NCBI GenBank assembly: GCA_019649035.1
Contig: BMAT01013006.1
Span: forward strand, 1 to 21,399
Origin: Elysia marginata
Lineage: Eukaryota > Mollusca > Gastropoda > Plakobranchidae
Reading direction: 5' to 3'
DNA: 21,399 bases
This document shows, one piece after another, positions 1-9,564 of the stretch. The translations under genes were made by a program, and so were the position numbers. The stretch's first letter is position 1, and the number at the start of each line of letters is the position of its first letter. The notes beneath the pieces were generated by a model. That model saw only the letters and a list, made by a program, of their open reading frames with translations, did no database searches and had not been told where the DNA came from.

Positions 1-1380
1 ATTTCGAGAAAAAGTAGCACCCAATTAAACAGCATCTTTCTCAAGACAATTTAGTTGAAGCATGCCAGGCAGCTTACATGGAGTCCCATGATAGAGAAAA
101 TGTTCTTTTGAAAATAAAAAAAATACCAACTGACTACGGCTGATGTGACTGAAGTATCCATTCGGTTTCCTCTAGATCTTAGTGCCGCTTTTGACACAAT
201 TGATCATAAAGTTCTGCTGAATAGCTTATATAACACGTTTGACTTCTCTGGTACAGTAACTGTTATCTAGTCATAGATGATTGGCCGCAGTCAGTCTATA
301 GCTGTAAAGGATGCCCAGTCAGGCAAATGTACATTGTCTTTAGGTGTGTCTCAAGGTTCCGTTCTGGGACCATTACTTTATACTATTACACAAAGTCTGA
401 AGGAGACGTGTAAGATCTCATAATACCAATTTTCACGCATGTATGCAGACGACACACAATTTGTCATGCCTCAGACCAGATGTGACAGACTTGGTTGACA
501 CAATGATGGGTGCATGGATTAAAGATGTTCAGAAGTGGATGATTGATAACAAACCCAAAAGGAATGAAGACAAGACAGAGGCAAAGAGGTAATTTATGAC
601 TAAAGTAACATATCAAACATAAAAAAATTGAAATGAGTCTGTTACTTTATTGAGAAGGCAAAAACTTTAAAAACTTTTATTGAAAAGCTGTCTATGGATC
701 ATCAAGTAAAACATTTGTGCAAACAAACGAATTGTGAATTAATAAGCATTGACCACATTTCAAATTTTATGGATCAGAAGTCAATTTAAATCTTGATTTC
801 ACAGTAGATTACTGCACCTCTTCTCTTGTTGGTTTAAACACGGAATCTGTTAATTAACTACCGTACAACGGTTTCAAAACAGGACAGTAAGGCTAATACT
901 AAAAACACCCCAGAGAGAACATGTTACCCCAATATTATGAATTCCTCCATTGGCTGCCTGTGAAATCTAGAATAGATTAGAGAAACGCCCTTGTGTGTTT
1001 TAAATGAGTAAACAATAAGACACCTGAGTACCTTAAAGACCCCATAATACAGTACACCCCTTCCAGGCCGTTGAGGGAAACTAATTTGAATCTTTTCAAA
1101 ATTCCAGCTGTCAATTCAAAAGCAGGAGAATGGCCTTCTATGCATATGCCAAAAAATTTGGAACTCCCCCCCAACACATAAGGGCTATAGCATCAGAATA
1201 TTCATTTAAAAAGAAGCTGAAGACACATCATATTTGCAATTACATCAGGCTATGAGCAGTGAAAGATCTTAACAGTAGGCCTATGCTAGAGTGAAGCCTT
1301 GTAATATAACTGATGTTGCCATGTTAGTTCAGAAGGTTGTTTGATTGGTTATAGCCAAAATAAAAACACTCGTTACTTAT
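1..1380 (+). mobile_element. Decayed non-LTR retrotransposon (CR1/L2/Jockey-type LINE), reverse transcriptase and 3' end
   Basis: Conceptual translation gives recognisable reverse transcriptase blocks in one frame: LDLSAAFDTIDHKVLL from 172, SLGVSQGSVLGPLLY from about 337 and the catalytic YADDTQF from 442. In-frame stops at 268, 274 and 421 interrupt this frame. After a degraded stretch the typical C-terminal end of such elements appears in another frame: HWLPVKSRID from 948, then a segment resembling TPEYLKD and YTPSRPLRE around 1020-1075. It ends near 1260 with a KKLKTH-like motif. The element is 5'-truncated by the window edge, frameshifted and certainly inactive. Its 3' end appears to run into the (AG)n tract at 1383, which may be its original simple-repeat tail. 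The clade assignment is from motif memory and is uncertain. Confidence 0.85.

Positions 1381-1382
<2 letters not shown>

Positions 1383-1424
<42 letters not shown>
1383..1424. repeat. (AG)n microsatellite
   Basis: About 21 perfect AG units directly follow the end of the LINE remnant. They may be its simple-repeat tail or an independent microsatellite. Confidence 0.95.
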
Positions 1425-1426
<2 letters not shown>

Positions 1427-1699
1427 ATTTAATTGACTTTTATTTTACAACGGTAGCGAATTAGGCACAATGCCTTTTTTCATGTGGCCGTTTGATAAAA
1501 AACAATCTGTACACCATAACATCGTTCTGCAAACAATAAAAGAAACTACCATTTAGTAAACCAGATTCGTATAAGATAAGCTAAGATTGACGTTAAAAGC
1601 GTTAGGGTATGTTAGTGAAAGAAAGATACAGAGGAGTATATATAGATCTATATACATAGATAGATATACACGTATAATATAGAGAAAAACAAGGAAAGG

Positions 1700-1719
1700 T
1701 GGAGAGAGAGAAGAGAGGG

Positions 1720-1804
<85 letters not shown>
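1700..1804. repeat. Compound (GA)n/(GATA)n microsatellite
   Basis: An imperfect GA tract passes into four or five GATA units at about 1720-1736 and then a long pure GA run to about 1801. The Ser-Leu repeat reading frame on the minus strand here is an artefact of the dinucleotide repeat. Confidence 0.95.
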
Positions 1805-1805
<1 letters not shown>

Positions 1806-1880
1806 TTGTTTTCACATCAGCGCTCCTGGTTTTCGAAACTATCACTTCAGAACTTAGTTTAGTTTTTTTGATGGTACAAT

Positions 1881-1929
1881 ACGGAAGTATGTTGTGCTCA
1901 TGCGCATAATCGCCATATTTCTCGCAAGA
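1881..1929 (+). promoter_or_regulatory. Putative TATA-less housekeeping promoter of the TAB2/3 gene
   Basis: Four sites resembling classic housekeeping promoter elements lie within 50 bp: ACGGAAGT at 1881-1888 (ETS/GABP type), CATGCGCAT at 1899-1907 (NRF1-like, with the palindromic TGCGCA core), CGCCAT at 1911-1916 (reverse of the YY1 core ATGGCG) and TCTCGCAAGA at 1920-1929 (one base from the TCTCGCGAGA element). CpGs cluster here against an AT-rich background. The site is just upstream of a plausible noncoding exon with a strong donor at 2152. The motifs are seen directly. Promoter activity and a start site near 1930-1990 are inferred. Confidence 0.45.
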
Positions 1930-2151
1930 CTGGAAATAGGAACAATATTATTGTTTTCAGACCAACCCCTATGATTTCCAACCTTCGTTTTCTTCAGTTT
2001 ATTTCATTCTTTGGTAAACAATCTAGCTTTCTCATATCATGCACTCTTTTTTCAACACTTTAGAGAGCCATGGGCATCTTATCAAGGATGACTTCGTGAG
2101 ACTTCAATAGCAGTTGCAGACCGTATTCGCTCGTATGAGATTGAGACTGCA
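1930..2151 (+). other. TAB2: Probable noncoding exon 1 (5'UTR) of the TAB2/3 gene
   Basis: The right boundary is the strong splice donor GCA|GTAAGT at 2151/2152. The left boundary is only an estimate placed after the motif cluster. There is no long open frame. An ATG in good Kozak context (GCCATGG, ATG at 2070) opens a short upstream ORF of nine codons ending in TGA. If spliced to 6431, an in-frame TGA close to the junction closes the frame that leads to the main ATG, so the segment is noncoding in this model. A second possible left boundary is an acceptor-like CTTTAG ending at 2063. Confidence 0.4.
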
Positions 2152-3480
2152 GTAAGTCACGATTTAAAGAGAAAGTATTTTTTAAAGTAAACAATGTTTT
2201 TTAAATCAGCAGTGTTGAGAACGTAGATCTAATCTAATCTAAATTTAGATAGTATCATAAACATTTTCATGTTTAGAAAAGACCTGGGTCTAGATCTCTC
2301 TAATGTTGAGTTGACACATGATTGCAACAAGTTGCTTGCTTTCACGTCTTTAGTTTCTAATCTTAGCCTCAGGCAAGGTAAGGGCTCAGGTTTTTCTTGT
2401 CTCTATTCTAGATTTAAAATTAAATGTCGTGCATTTATGAAGATTCTATCATCCAGATGATTACAGCATATTCTTTTATTGTGATTTTTACAGCATAAAT
2501 AAAAGTGTACTAAGGATGTAGGCTAAGTCTGCGTTAAGATCTCTAGAGATTCTGAACTGGGGAATGGAAAGATCTCAGTCCAATATTTTCCACAGGTCTG
2601 TCTCTGACTTAGCCTACTCAATATTGTTCATAGCCTAGATCTACCTTGTGACAAAATATTTTGGGCTCTCTGTTGCACTACTCAATATTGTTCTTGAAAT
2701 CATAGCCAAGATCTAGAACTGCCTTGTGACAATATGGGAAGCCACCAGATCTATTTGAGTTAGAAATTACTTTTCATTGCATGATGTATCATTTTCATGA
2801 TTTTGTTAGTAGGCTAATGTTTTCTCAATCAATGGATAGAAAATGCACAAAACCTTATATTTCTAATAATCAGATTGAATTTTTTATTGTGAAACTTCTA
2901 GACTTTGCTAAGGTGGCACCCCTGTGTGGAAATCCTTCCATTACATTTTACAAGTGATTTTAGTTATAATGGTTCAACTTCAAGTTCAAGATATGAATAA
3001 TGTCACCAAAACGGCAAAAGCAAATTGGTGGGGAAATAATTTTGAAATCAGTTTTGCTACTGCAAGTGCAACTGAATTGATGTAGATACATAGATCCTGA
3101 TATTAGCAAGGAGTAAGCAAAACACCTAGGTTTCAATTTAATACATTGTCAAACACAGAACTAGGCATTATTTCCCATCTGTCGTTTCTGCTAAGGAACA
3201 AAAATTGCTCAAGTTTGGTTCTTAAGAAGGGTTTTTAAAAGTCTAAAAAATGCTGGTTTCTGTTTGTAGTCATGGTAGTGTCAATCTACATTATATGCAG
3301 TGGCAATTGATTAAGTTTATAAAATCAATACAATGTCAATTTGTCCTTTTAAAAACCTTTTTATGAATGAAAAGCAAGACTAATTTCTAGCTTTCGAGGG
3401 TGTAATTGTCAGTATTAATTTCTTGCGTCATGGGCCAGTGAGTTGGATATATGTCACAATTAGGCTTAGAGGCATATATA
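2152..3480. other. Intron 1, first part; AGATCT-rich AT sequence, no gene seen
   Basis: No coding frame has codon structure or recognisable homology. The notable content is a strong excess of AGATCT, with seven copies at 2225-2752, and a diverged tandem duplication at 2616-2732. A small perfect repeat of GCCGTTATA occurs later, around 3631-3650, inside the neighbouring transposon. Confidence 0.6.
2616..2732. repeat. Diverged tandem duplication, two copies about 64-78 bp apart
   Basis: ACTCAATATTGTTC occurs at 2616-2629 and again at 2680-2693. Each copy is followed by a CATAGCC...AGATCT segment and then CCTTGTGACAA (2644-2654 and 2722-2732). The second copy has about 14 extra bases. Confidence 0.75.
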
Positions 3481-5538
3481 TGAGGCATTCCCAAAAGTTG
3501 GTCCATGAAACATGGACATTGAGATGAAAAAATTAAACTCCCCCAAAGCACTTTAAATTGGGTCTATAGTATAGAGAAGTTATCTATCTTAACTAATGTG
3601 TAAGAAAAAAGATAAATGTTACCCTTGTATAAAGCCGTTATAGCCGTTATAGTTACACTTACAGCTCCCTTCATATTGAAGACATAACGATTCACTCCGA
3701 TAGAAGTTTATAATTCTAAAAGTATAAAGCATGCATGTTTTATGGGATATTTGTGGTAGGAGGTTTTAGGCTACCCATTATTGAAAAACTACAACAGTTT
3801 TTATGAGTTTCACTCAGTTTATTTTTTTTGTAGAGGCAAAAATGTGCCGAGACATGCTGTGTTTATGGGAACCCAATACTGAAAAGTTAAAAGTTTCACA
3901 GATTCTATTCAAATTTGAATAAAATTATCTTAAGTTCACACTAGACCTTGCAAGTATGAAAGTTTTCAATTAGTTTTTTTTTTCAACAATGGTAACATAA
4001 TGTCACTTTTCGGACATAACGTTCACTACAAAAGTGTTATTATAAACGATTCTATTAGAAATAAAAATCAAGCTTTTTGCAGGTTTATTTGTGATAAATT
4101 TATGTTTTCAAAGGTCTAGAGGGACAATTTTGATAAAACACGGTATATTTTCCCTTTTTTCCATAATCTAAACACGTATCATATTGAGGACATTTATAAA
4201 GTTCACTACAAAATAACTAAAAGAAAAAAACCCCACCAAGTTCTCTTTAAAATCTAGATCTAGTTTTAGATCTCATCATACACAGCATAAGCCTTGAATC
4301 TACTCTCTTATTATAAACATTGTCGATACAATTTTACACACAACTGCTACTTAAAATCTCAGGTTATTTATTTAGACATAACACTCACTCCATAAAGTTC
4401 TCGTTAGATCTATAATTTAATAAAACCTAGATCTAGTTCCAGAAAATGAAATACACATTTTCCTATGAGGCTATTCTATATACCCTAAGAACAGCTTTTT
4501 TTTTTTTTTTATAAATTTACTTCATTTTGTGTTAATTGGCTTATATTAATTGAAAAGTGTTATTGCAGTCTGGACATAACACTCACTACAAAGAAAAATT
4601 GTTGTGAATTTCCTTTGTTCTTATTCCCATGATTTTAGGCACACTCAGCATGAAAATGATTGCAGTTTAAGAATCTATAGGACAGGTGGAAGTTTCGATA
4701 AAAAAAAATTGATGCTGCAGCCATTCTTTCACTGAATGTGGCTTCAACAGTTATAACGCAGTTTTGCGGACATAACGCCACTCCAAACATTCACTCCGAT
4801 AGACCTAATCGCTTGCTCTGAAAATTTGCTGTGATTAGGCCTATGGGGTCAATATTTTCAAATGGAAAACCAAATTGTGTACGGAATCAAGCTATAAAGA
4901 GGTTTATGGTTGTACCAAATATTATAAAATATTAATTGTTGAGGACATAACACTTCACAACAATTGTTGCTTGAATCAAAAACCATCGATTTTCTTGACG
5001 AGAGTTACTCTTCTAAAACTGATGATTGTCCAGTTTCAATCCCAAAAAGTTGCTTTTTTTGAAACATTGCCTGTGGTAATTAAATTAACAATAAAAACTA
5101 ACATTTTCGTGTGTGTTTGTAAATCTAGCAATTTCACAACAAGCGTTATGTCCGTTAGACCTAAGCAAATCTAGAGGGTGCACTTCTTCGAATGAAAATA
5201 TTGACGTACTTTTTTCACTACAGGTCTAACAGACCTCCTGCAGTTAAAATTCATCGCCAAAAACTGTAAGGTTGAATCGGGAAGAAAGTCATTTGAAAGG
5301 TAAAATAGGTCACTAAAAATGTCCACTTTTTAAAGCCTAGAAAACAAGTCTTTTTCTACAAAACCAAGAACTACACAAAAGCGTGTGATACGATAGGGAT
5401 AAAATATCTATAGTATCTCTTTAATCATTTTTCAACATGAAACAAGCTTTTACCATGGGAAAAAGCTAAATTTAGACATATCTTTATTGGGTTGAAGAAG
5501 ACATGGTATAAACTGGACGAACTTTTGGGACAGCCTCA
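3481..5538. mobile_element. 2058-bp non-autonomous DNA transposon with TIRs, TA duplication and internal periodic repeats
   Basis: The left end begins TGAGGCATTCCCAAAAGTTG at 3481. The reverse complement of the right end, finishing at 5538, begins TGAGGCTGTCCCAAAAGTTC, and both continue GTCC. That gives a terminal inverted repeat of about 25 bp with three differences. TA flanks both sides (3479-3480 and 5539-5540) within TATA-rich sequence, as expected for Tc1/mariner-type insertion. No transposase is recognisable on either strand. The interior holds a degenerate motif array. The structure resembles molluscan MITE-like elements with tandem-repeat cores (such as pearl-type elements), but the superfamily is inferred only from the TIR and TA. 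Confidence 0.7.
3675..5150. repeat. Degenerate tandem array, GACATAAC-YTCACT motif every 162-198 bp
   Basis: The core GACATAACRYTCACTMC recurs at about 3681, 4013, 4375, 4573, 4769 and 4944, with weaker copies at 3851 (GACATGC) and 4189 (GACATTTATAAAGTTCACTAC). Successive spacings are about 170, 162, 176, 186, 198, 196 and 175 bp. An inverted copy, GTTATGTCC, lies near 5144-5152. Sequence between motifs is strongly diverged but shares fragments such as CTCCGATAGA (units at 3681 and 4769) and CACACTCAGCATGAAAA-like stretches. I read it as an old satellite core of the surrounding transposon. Confidence 0.65.
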
Positions 5539-6430
5539 TATAAATGTTTTGAGAAAGATTTTTTTCTAAACTTGCAATCTTCACAATTTCATAAAATTAT
5601 ATCAATATTTCGTGGAAAGAATTAAAATTATTGTTGATTTAGTAAATAAAAAAAAGAAGAAAAAATAGACTATAAAAAGGCAGTTACTCAAATAAAAAAA
5701 GAATTTCTGATTTCCAACTTATTTGCCCTGGAGTCTGAACATGAGACATTTTGGGATTGTCTTGGTGAATGTCAGATAGCATATTTCAATTATTTTCATA
5801 TTCCCATGTGTTGCTTTTTTTCAGGTAGTGTACTTAAAATCTAAGCTTCCAAACATGAAAGATTTCATGACATTATGACAAAACAGTTGTGGAAAAGATT
5901 TTTCAAGATAATATATATTTTTTTGCCTTCTTTTGGAAACTGGTGCAACTGTTCCATTTATGACAATGTTAAAAAAAAATAAAACTAATCCAAGGGGGCT
6001 TCCTATGCTAGATGTAGAAAATCAGAAAACTCAAATTTGTGACGACATTTTCAGCATGCTGTTGTCAGAAGAAGCAAAGTGGTTTCAAAATAATATATTA
6101 TTTACCATGCAAAAATGGTGATTTGGATATGATTTTTTTAAAACTCTGAATCATTCAAACCGAAATTAAAACCTAAACATTGAAAGTAATTTATAACAGT
6201 TTATTAACACTTAAGTTTTCAACTGCTTCACACTCTTAGTTCATGGAATCAGCCATATGCCATCGGACCTATTCAGATGATCCTATTCACTGTAACAGTT
6301 CAAATGTCATCTGTTGAGCTTAAATTAGAGGTTGAAGAAAATTTTTTTGTAAGAAAAGTTTAACGGACTGTATATCTGAAACTAAAATTGTCCTCTATTA
6401 CTACGACAGGTTGACGACTTCTTTTCTCAG
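5539..6430. other. Intron 1, last part; no gene seen
   Basis: AT-rich sequence with poly-A and poly-T runs and short open frames that show no family resemblance. A polypyrimidine tract and CTCAG acceptor at 6421-6430 end this stretch. Confidence 0.6.
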
Positions 6431-6521
6431 GGACAACTGCTCAGCTTACTTCCCCTGCAAAAAGTGAAACTAGAGCAGCTAGTTTTAGTCTTCAAACCAG
6501 TCAAACTAGGGGACTTCATGT
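6431..6521 (+). other. TAB2: Probable exon 2 of the TAB2/3 gene (5'UTR or N-terminal extension)
   Basis: The 91-bp segment is bounded by CTTCTTTTCTCAG|G and a perfect GT|GTAAGT donor and is less AT-rich than its flanks. Joined to 6915 it is open in the frame of the main ATG through its whole length (about 30 codons, reading TTAQLTSPAKSETRAA and on). It has no in-frame ATG, and if joined to 2151 it meets a TGA upstream, so a 5'UTR role is favoured. An ATG at 6518 starts a 15-codon ORF that overlaps the main start in another frame after splicing. Existence of this exon is inferred from splice signals alone. Confidence 0.45.
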
Positions 6522-6921
6522 GTAAGTGGCAAATTATTTTTGTTCCCTGCAAAGTAAGCATAACATTTGATCATTTCTCTTCACTACATCAAGTTATAAA
6601 TAAATGTAACTGATGTTATCACTGACAATGATATGGGTATAGCTGCAATAGTTGTACCACATTCAAGCTTTAGAACTTTGATTTTGATCACATGGTTTAT
6701 TACATTAAATAGCAATAGGTGTCATTCCACCTATTTATTAGTTACATGATTAATGATAAAAATTTATCTTAATTCTCTAACCTTTGAATTTATTTTTGTT
6801 TGTTTTGTAATCATCAATCTATACAACAAAGGGATAAATTTAACTAGACCATTTTAATATTTTTTTGACTTTATATTTGTTGCAACAGAACTTGTGCCAT
6901 TGTTATAATTTCAGCTTTTCA

Positions 6922-7011
6922 ATGGCTGAAGGCGATTTTTCTGCGCTATCCTCACTGAAATTGCAGTATCCTAGTGTCCCGAGTACAGTTGTGCTAAAAG
7001 TAATCAATAAG
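6922..7011 (+). CDS. TAB2: TAB2/3 coding exon 1: start codon and first half of CUE domain
   Basis: The exon begins at 6915 after TTATAATTTCAG. The ATG at 6922 is the first in frame, and its product begins MAEGDFSALSSLKLQYP, close to MAQG...DF at the human TAB2 start, which supports this start. The Kozak context is mediocre (T at -3, G at +4). Residues 5-30 are helix 1 and the FP-turn of a CUE ubiquitin-binding domain, with YPSVP replacing the human FPEVP. The donor AAG|GTGAGA at 7011/7012 ends the exon at phase 0 after Lys30, so the CUE is split between this exon and the next. Confidence 0.88.
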
Positions 7012-7898
7012 GTGAGAACAATTAGGTATCAGTCATGCCGTCTTACAGCCAGTTATAGTTAGAAGAATATCAGAAATGAAAATCCTCTTTTGACATAAGA
7101 TAAAAACACTCATGAGTTTGCGTAGAAATATCTGAAGAACATACTTTTTACATCTAAAATTTGTCTTTTTTTTTTTTTTTTGAAACATTTAAAAAAATTC
7201 TTAAGTTAGTCGAGGACTGGTAAAGTTTTGATAATTTTACAAGCATTTATATTATTTTTTTCATTAGACGTGAATGAGTACATTCTTTAAATTAGTTGTG
7301 GCCATTTGCTTAATTTGATAAAGTAAAAATTGTAATACAAAAAAAGGTAGACAAGACAAACTCCAAATCAGTCAGCAGAATGAGCTAAATGATATTGTGG
7401 GAGAGGCGCAAGAGCATACTGCAAGGAGGTTTTTTGTTTTCAACCTAAGGCAATCCTTTTACATTAAAATGATAAATTGAATTCACGGTAAATGGGGAGG
7501 TAAAGGGGTTGATTTATCCTGTCTTAGTCTGATAAAATCTTTTAAGTTTAAAAAAAAACTTTGCGATTGTGTTCAGAGATGGCCGAAGACTTTGAAAATA
7601 GCGGAAGATAAAAAAAGTCGTGAGATAATTATGTAGACGTTTTGATCTGCTGGGTGTACATAAATGTGACATTGTCTTTGCAAAATACCTCTCATGCACA
7701 GTTTCTTTACGACAAGAGCACTTATGAAAATATCTATAAACTTTTGAATTATGTCATAAGATGTCTTTTGCTTTTGTTGTGGTTGTTTGCCAAAGATTTT
7801 AATTGTTTTAGGGGTTGATGCTGTGATCATAATGGTCTTTTGTTGTCTTTTTTGCTTTTTATTGCTAAATTATGAACTCATTTATGTTGTTTCCACAG
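7012..7898. other. Intron inside the CUE-coding region; no gene seen
   Basis: A consensus donor and the acceptor TTGTTTCCACAG (ending 7898) bound it. It holds poly-T at about 7168-7182. The minus-strand open frames here show no family features. Confidence 0.8.
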
Positions 7899-9564
7899 TA
7901 TGGAAGTGATCGTGAAAAATGCAAGCAAGCTCTTGATGTAGAGCGAAACAACTACCCCCCAGAGGAAGAAGAACCTGGTGCCATAAATTCTGCAGCTGGC
8001 TACAACAGCAACTACACCAATGCTGAAAGTGCTAGTGAAGCAAACTCTCTAAGTAGTCGCTTAAGAGAATTACAGGTGAAACACCCTAACCAAGCTGTGA
8101 ACCCTGGAGAGCGCCATGTAAGTACATTACAGAGGGCTGTTGGTGGGAATGTTTCACAGGCAGCTGACATTAAAAAGCCCCACGTGGGCCAGTCAGTGTC
8201 ATGGACAGTTCAGAAAACGGAGAGACAAACGTCTTTATCTACTGGACCTTCAGCCCAGTACGTCCCAACTTTTCAATCAGCAGCTCCCCAAACAGCTCCT
8301 GCTGACTTTACATCTTTCATGTTTGCTTCAACTGTGAATGACATCCCTCAGATAGACTGTAATGCCCATGCTGGTCGAGTTCAGCATGCATCACCCGCTA
8401 GCACCTCTTCAAGCAACAGTCCTGCTGAGCAGCGCAGGCCTGTAAAGGTCATCAACATTCCTCCAGGATCATTGTCAGGAGGTTCTGTGTCTATTGCAGC
8501 AACTCCACCTAATTCGCGGCATATCCGGATGCATTTCGGTGACACTGGGGGTGAGTGCACTGTGTCAGGGCTCCCGTCGAACCTTCATCGAAACCATGCT
8601 GCCCATAACCCCAACCCTCATTATCGAACTGAGCTACACACAGAAACAACGGCGCCTCAACCTGTACATTCGTCTAGCATATTTGTGAACACCAGTAATC
8701 CCAATCTTCCTCCCCTGCAGGCTAAGCCTCTGACAGGTGGTCATAGTGGGGAAGATAGAAGAGCAATGAATCCACCCATGACTTTGAACACCTCCACATG
8801 TGATAATCAAAAACTCATAGGTCACAATGGGATTTTCTCATCTAATGAACTGTTATCTTTCCCTGTGCAGGCCTCGTCACCAGGCACTGTTAACTCAAAA
8901 CCCATGTTTGTTGAAATCAAAAGAGATAGTCTCCAAATGCAAGATGACTTTCAAAATAGCAGTAATCAGCAGTCGTATTTCACCAGCACAATAGGACGCT
9001 CTATGACCCCAAGTGCAAGCTTTCCTTCACATCCCATGATGTCGTACAACCCAATGGTGGGGGCACATGGCTATGTGAGTCAATACAACCCAGACTTTAC
9101 TAGTCCTTCAATATACACTGCCAGCCAGGGTGCTGACCAGTTCACACCTCAGCAACAGTATGCAGGCTACACTGGCCATCACATGAACCTTTATCAGCCC
9201 TCTTTGAGTTCCGCCGTCAGTCAAAACCTTTACCCACCTTTTGGTTCAATGTACAATTACCCTGGGGCCCATATGGGAGTGGGTGCTCAGATACCTCAAT
9301 ACGGTTACAGCCCTCACGACCAGCCCGGGCAATCTGCCACTCTGTCAAGGGTGCTGAGTAGCAGCCGGTCAAACAGCCAGGAAAGTGAGCATAGCTCTGG
9401 TGCGGAGTTTGACCCCAGGCTTGCGTTCAACTCGTCCCATGTGTCTAGTCACAGCAGTCCCAGCTCAGACAAATCTTATGCTTCACTGGGCAGGCCAGAC
9501 CAGCATCGGCCTCGGGCAGGAAGTGGACTGGACGAGGCAGATGAACGAGATGGATATGTCACAG
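7899..9564 (+). CDS. TAB2: TAB2/3 coding exon 2: second half of CUE and long disordered region
   Basis: This 1666-bp exon encodes residues 31-585 plus one base. It opens at phase 0 with YGSDREKCKQALDVE, completing the CUE (human counterpart ...LDACCAVL). The upstream in-frame ATG at 7872 is intronic. The rest is low-complexity Ser/Pro/Gln/Asn-rich sequence, like the middle of vertebrate TAB2. Short stretches resemble human TAB2: VINIPPG...VSIAATPPN (near HIHGVPPP...IYI), FVEIKRD (near IEIKLEPP) and GYVSQYNPDF (near GWVSQFNPMN). Residues about 412-502 are tyrosine-rich. The exon ends ...DGYVTA through the donor ACAG|GTCAGT at 9564/9565, phase 1. Continuing past the donor meets TAA at 9570, so splicing is required. 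Confidence 0.92.

Noticed and set aside
1648-1845. Minus-strand frame with a long Ser-Leu repeat
   Set aside because: It is the translation of the GA microsatellite; no start context or conserved flanks.
4875-5174. 99-codon open frame inside the transposon
   Set aside because: Falls in the satellite core, contains no transposase motifs and is not repeated in other units.
7872-7898. In-frame ATG upstream of the large exon as the gene start
   Set aside because: It sits in the polypyrimidine/acceptor region; the CUE domain needs the 6922-7011 exon for its first half.
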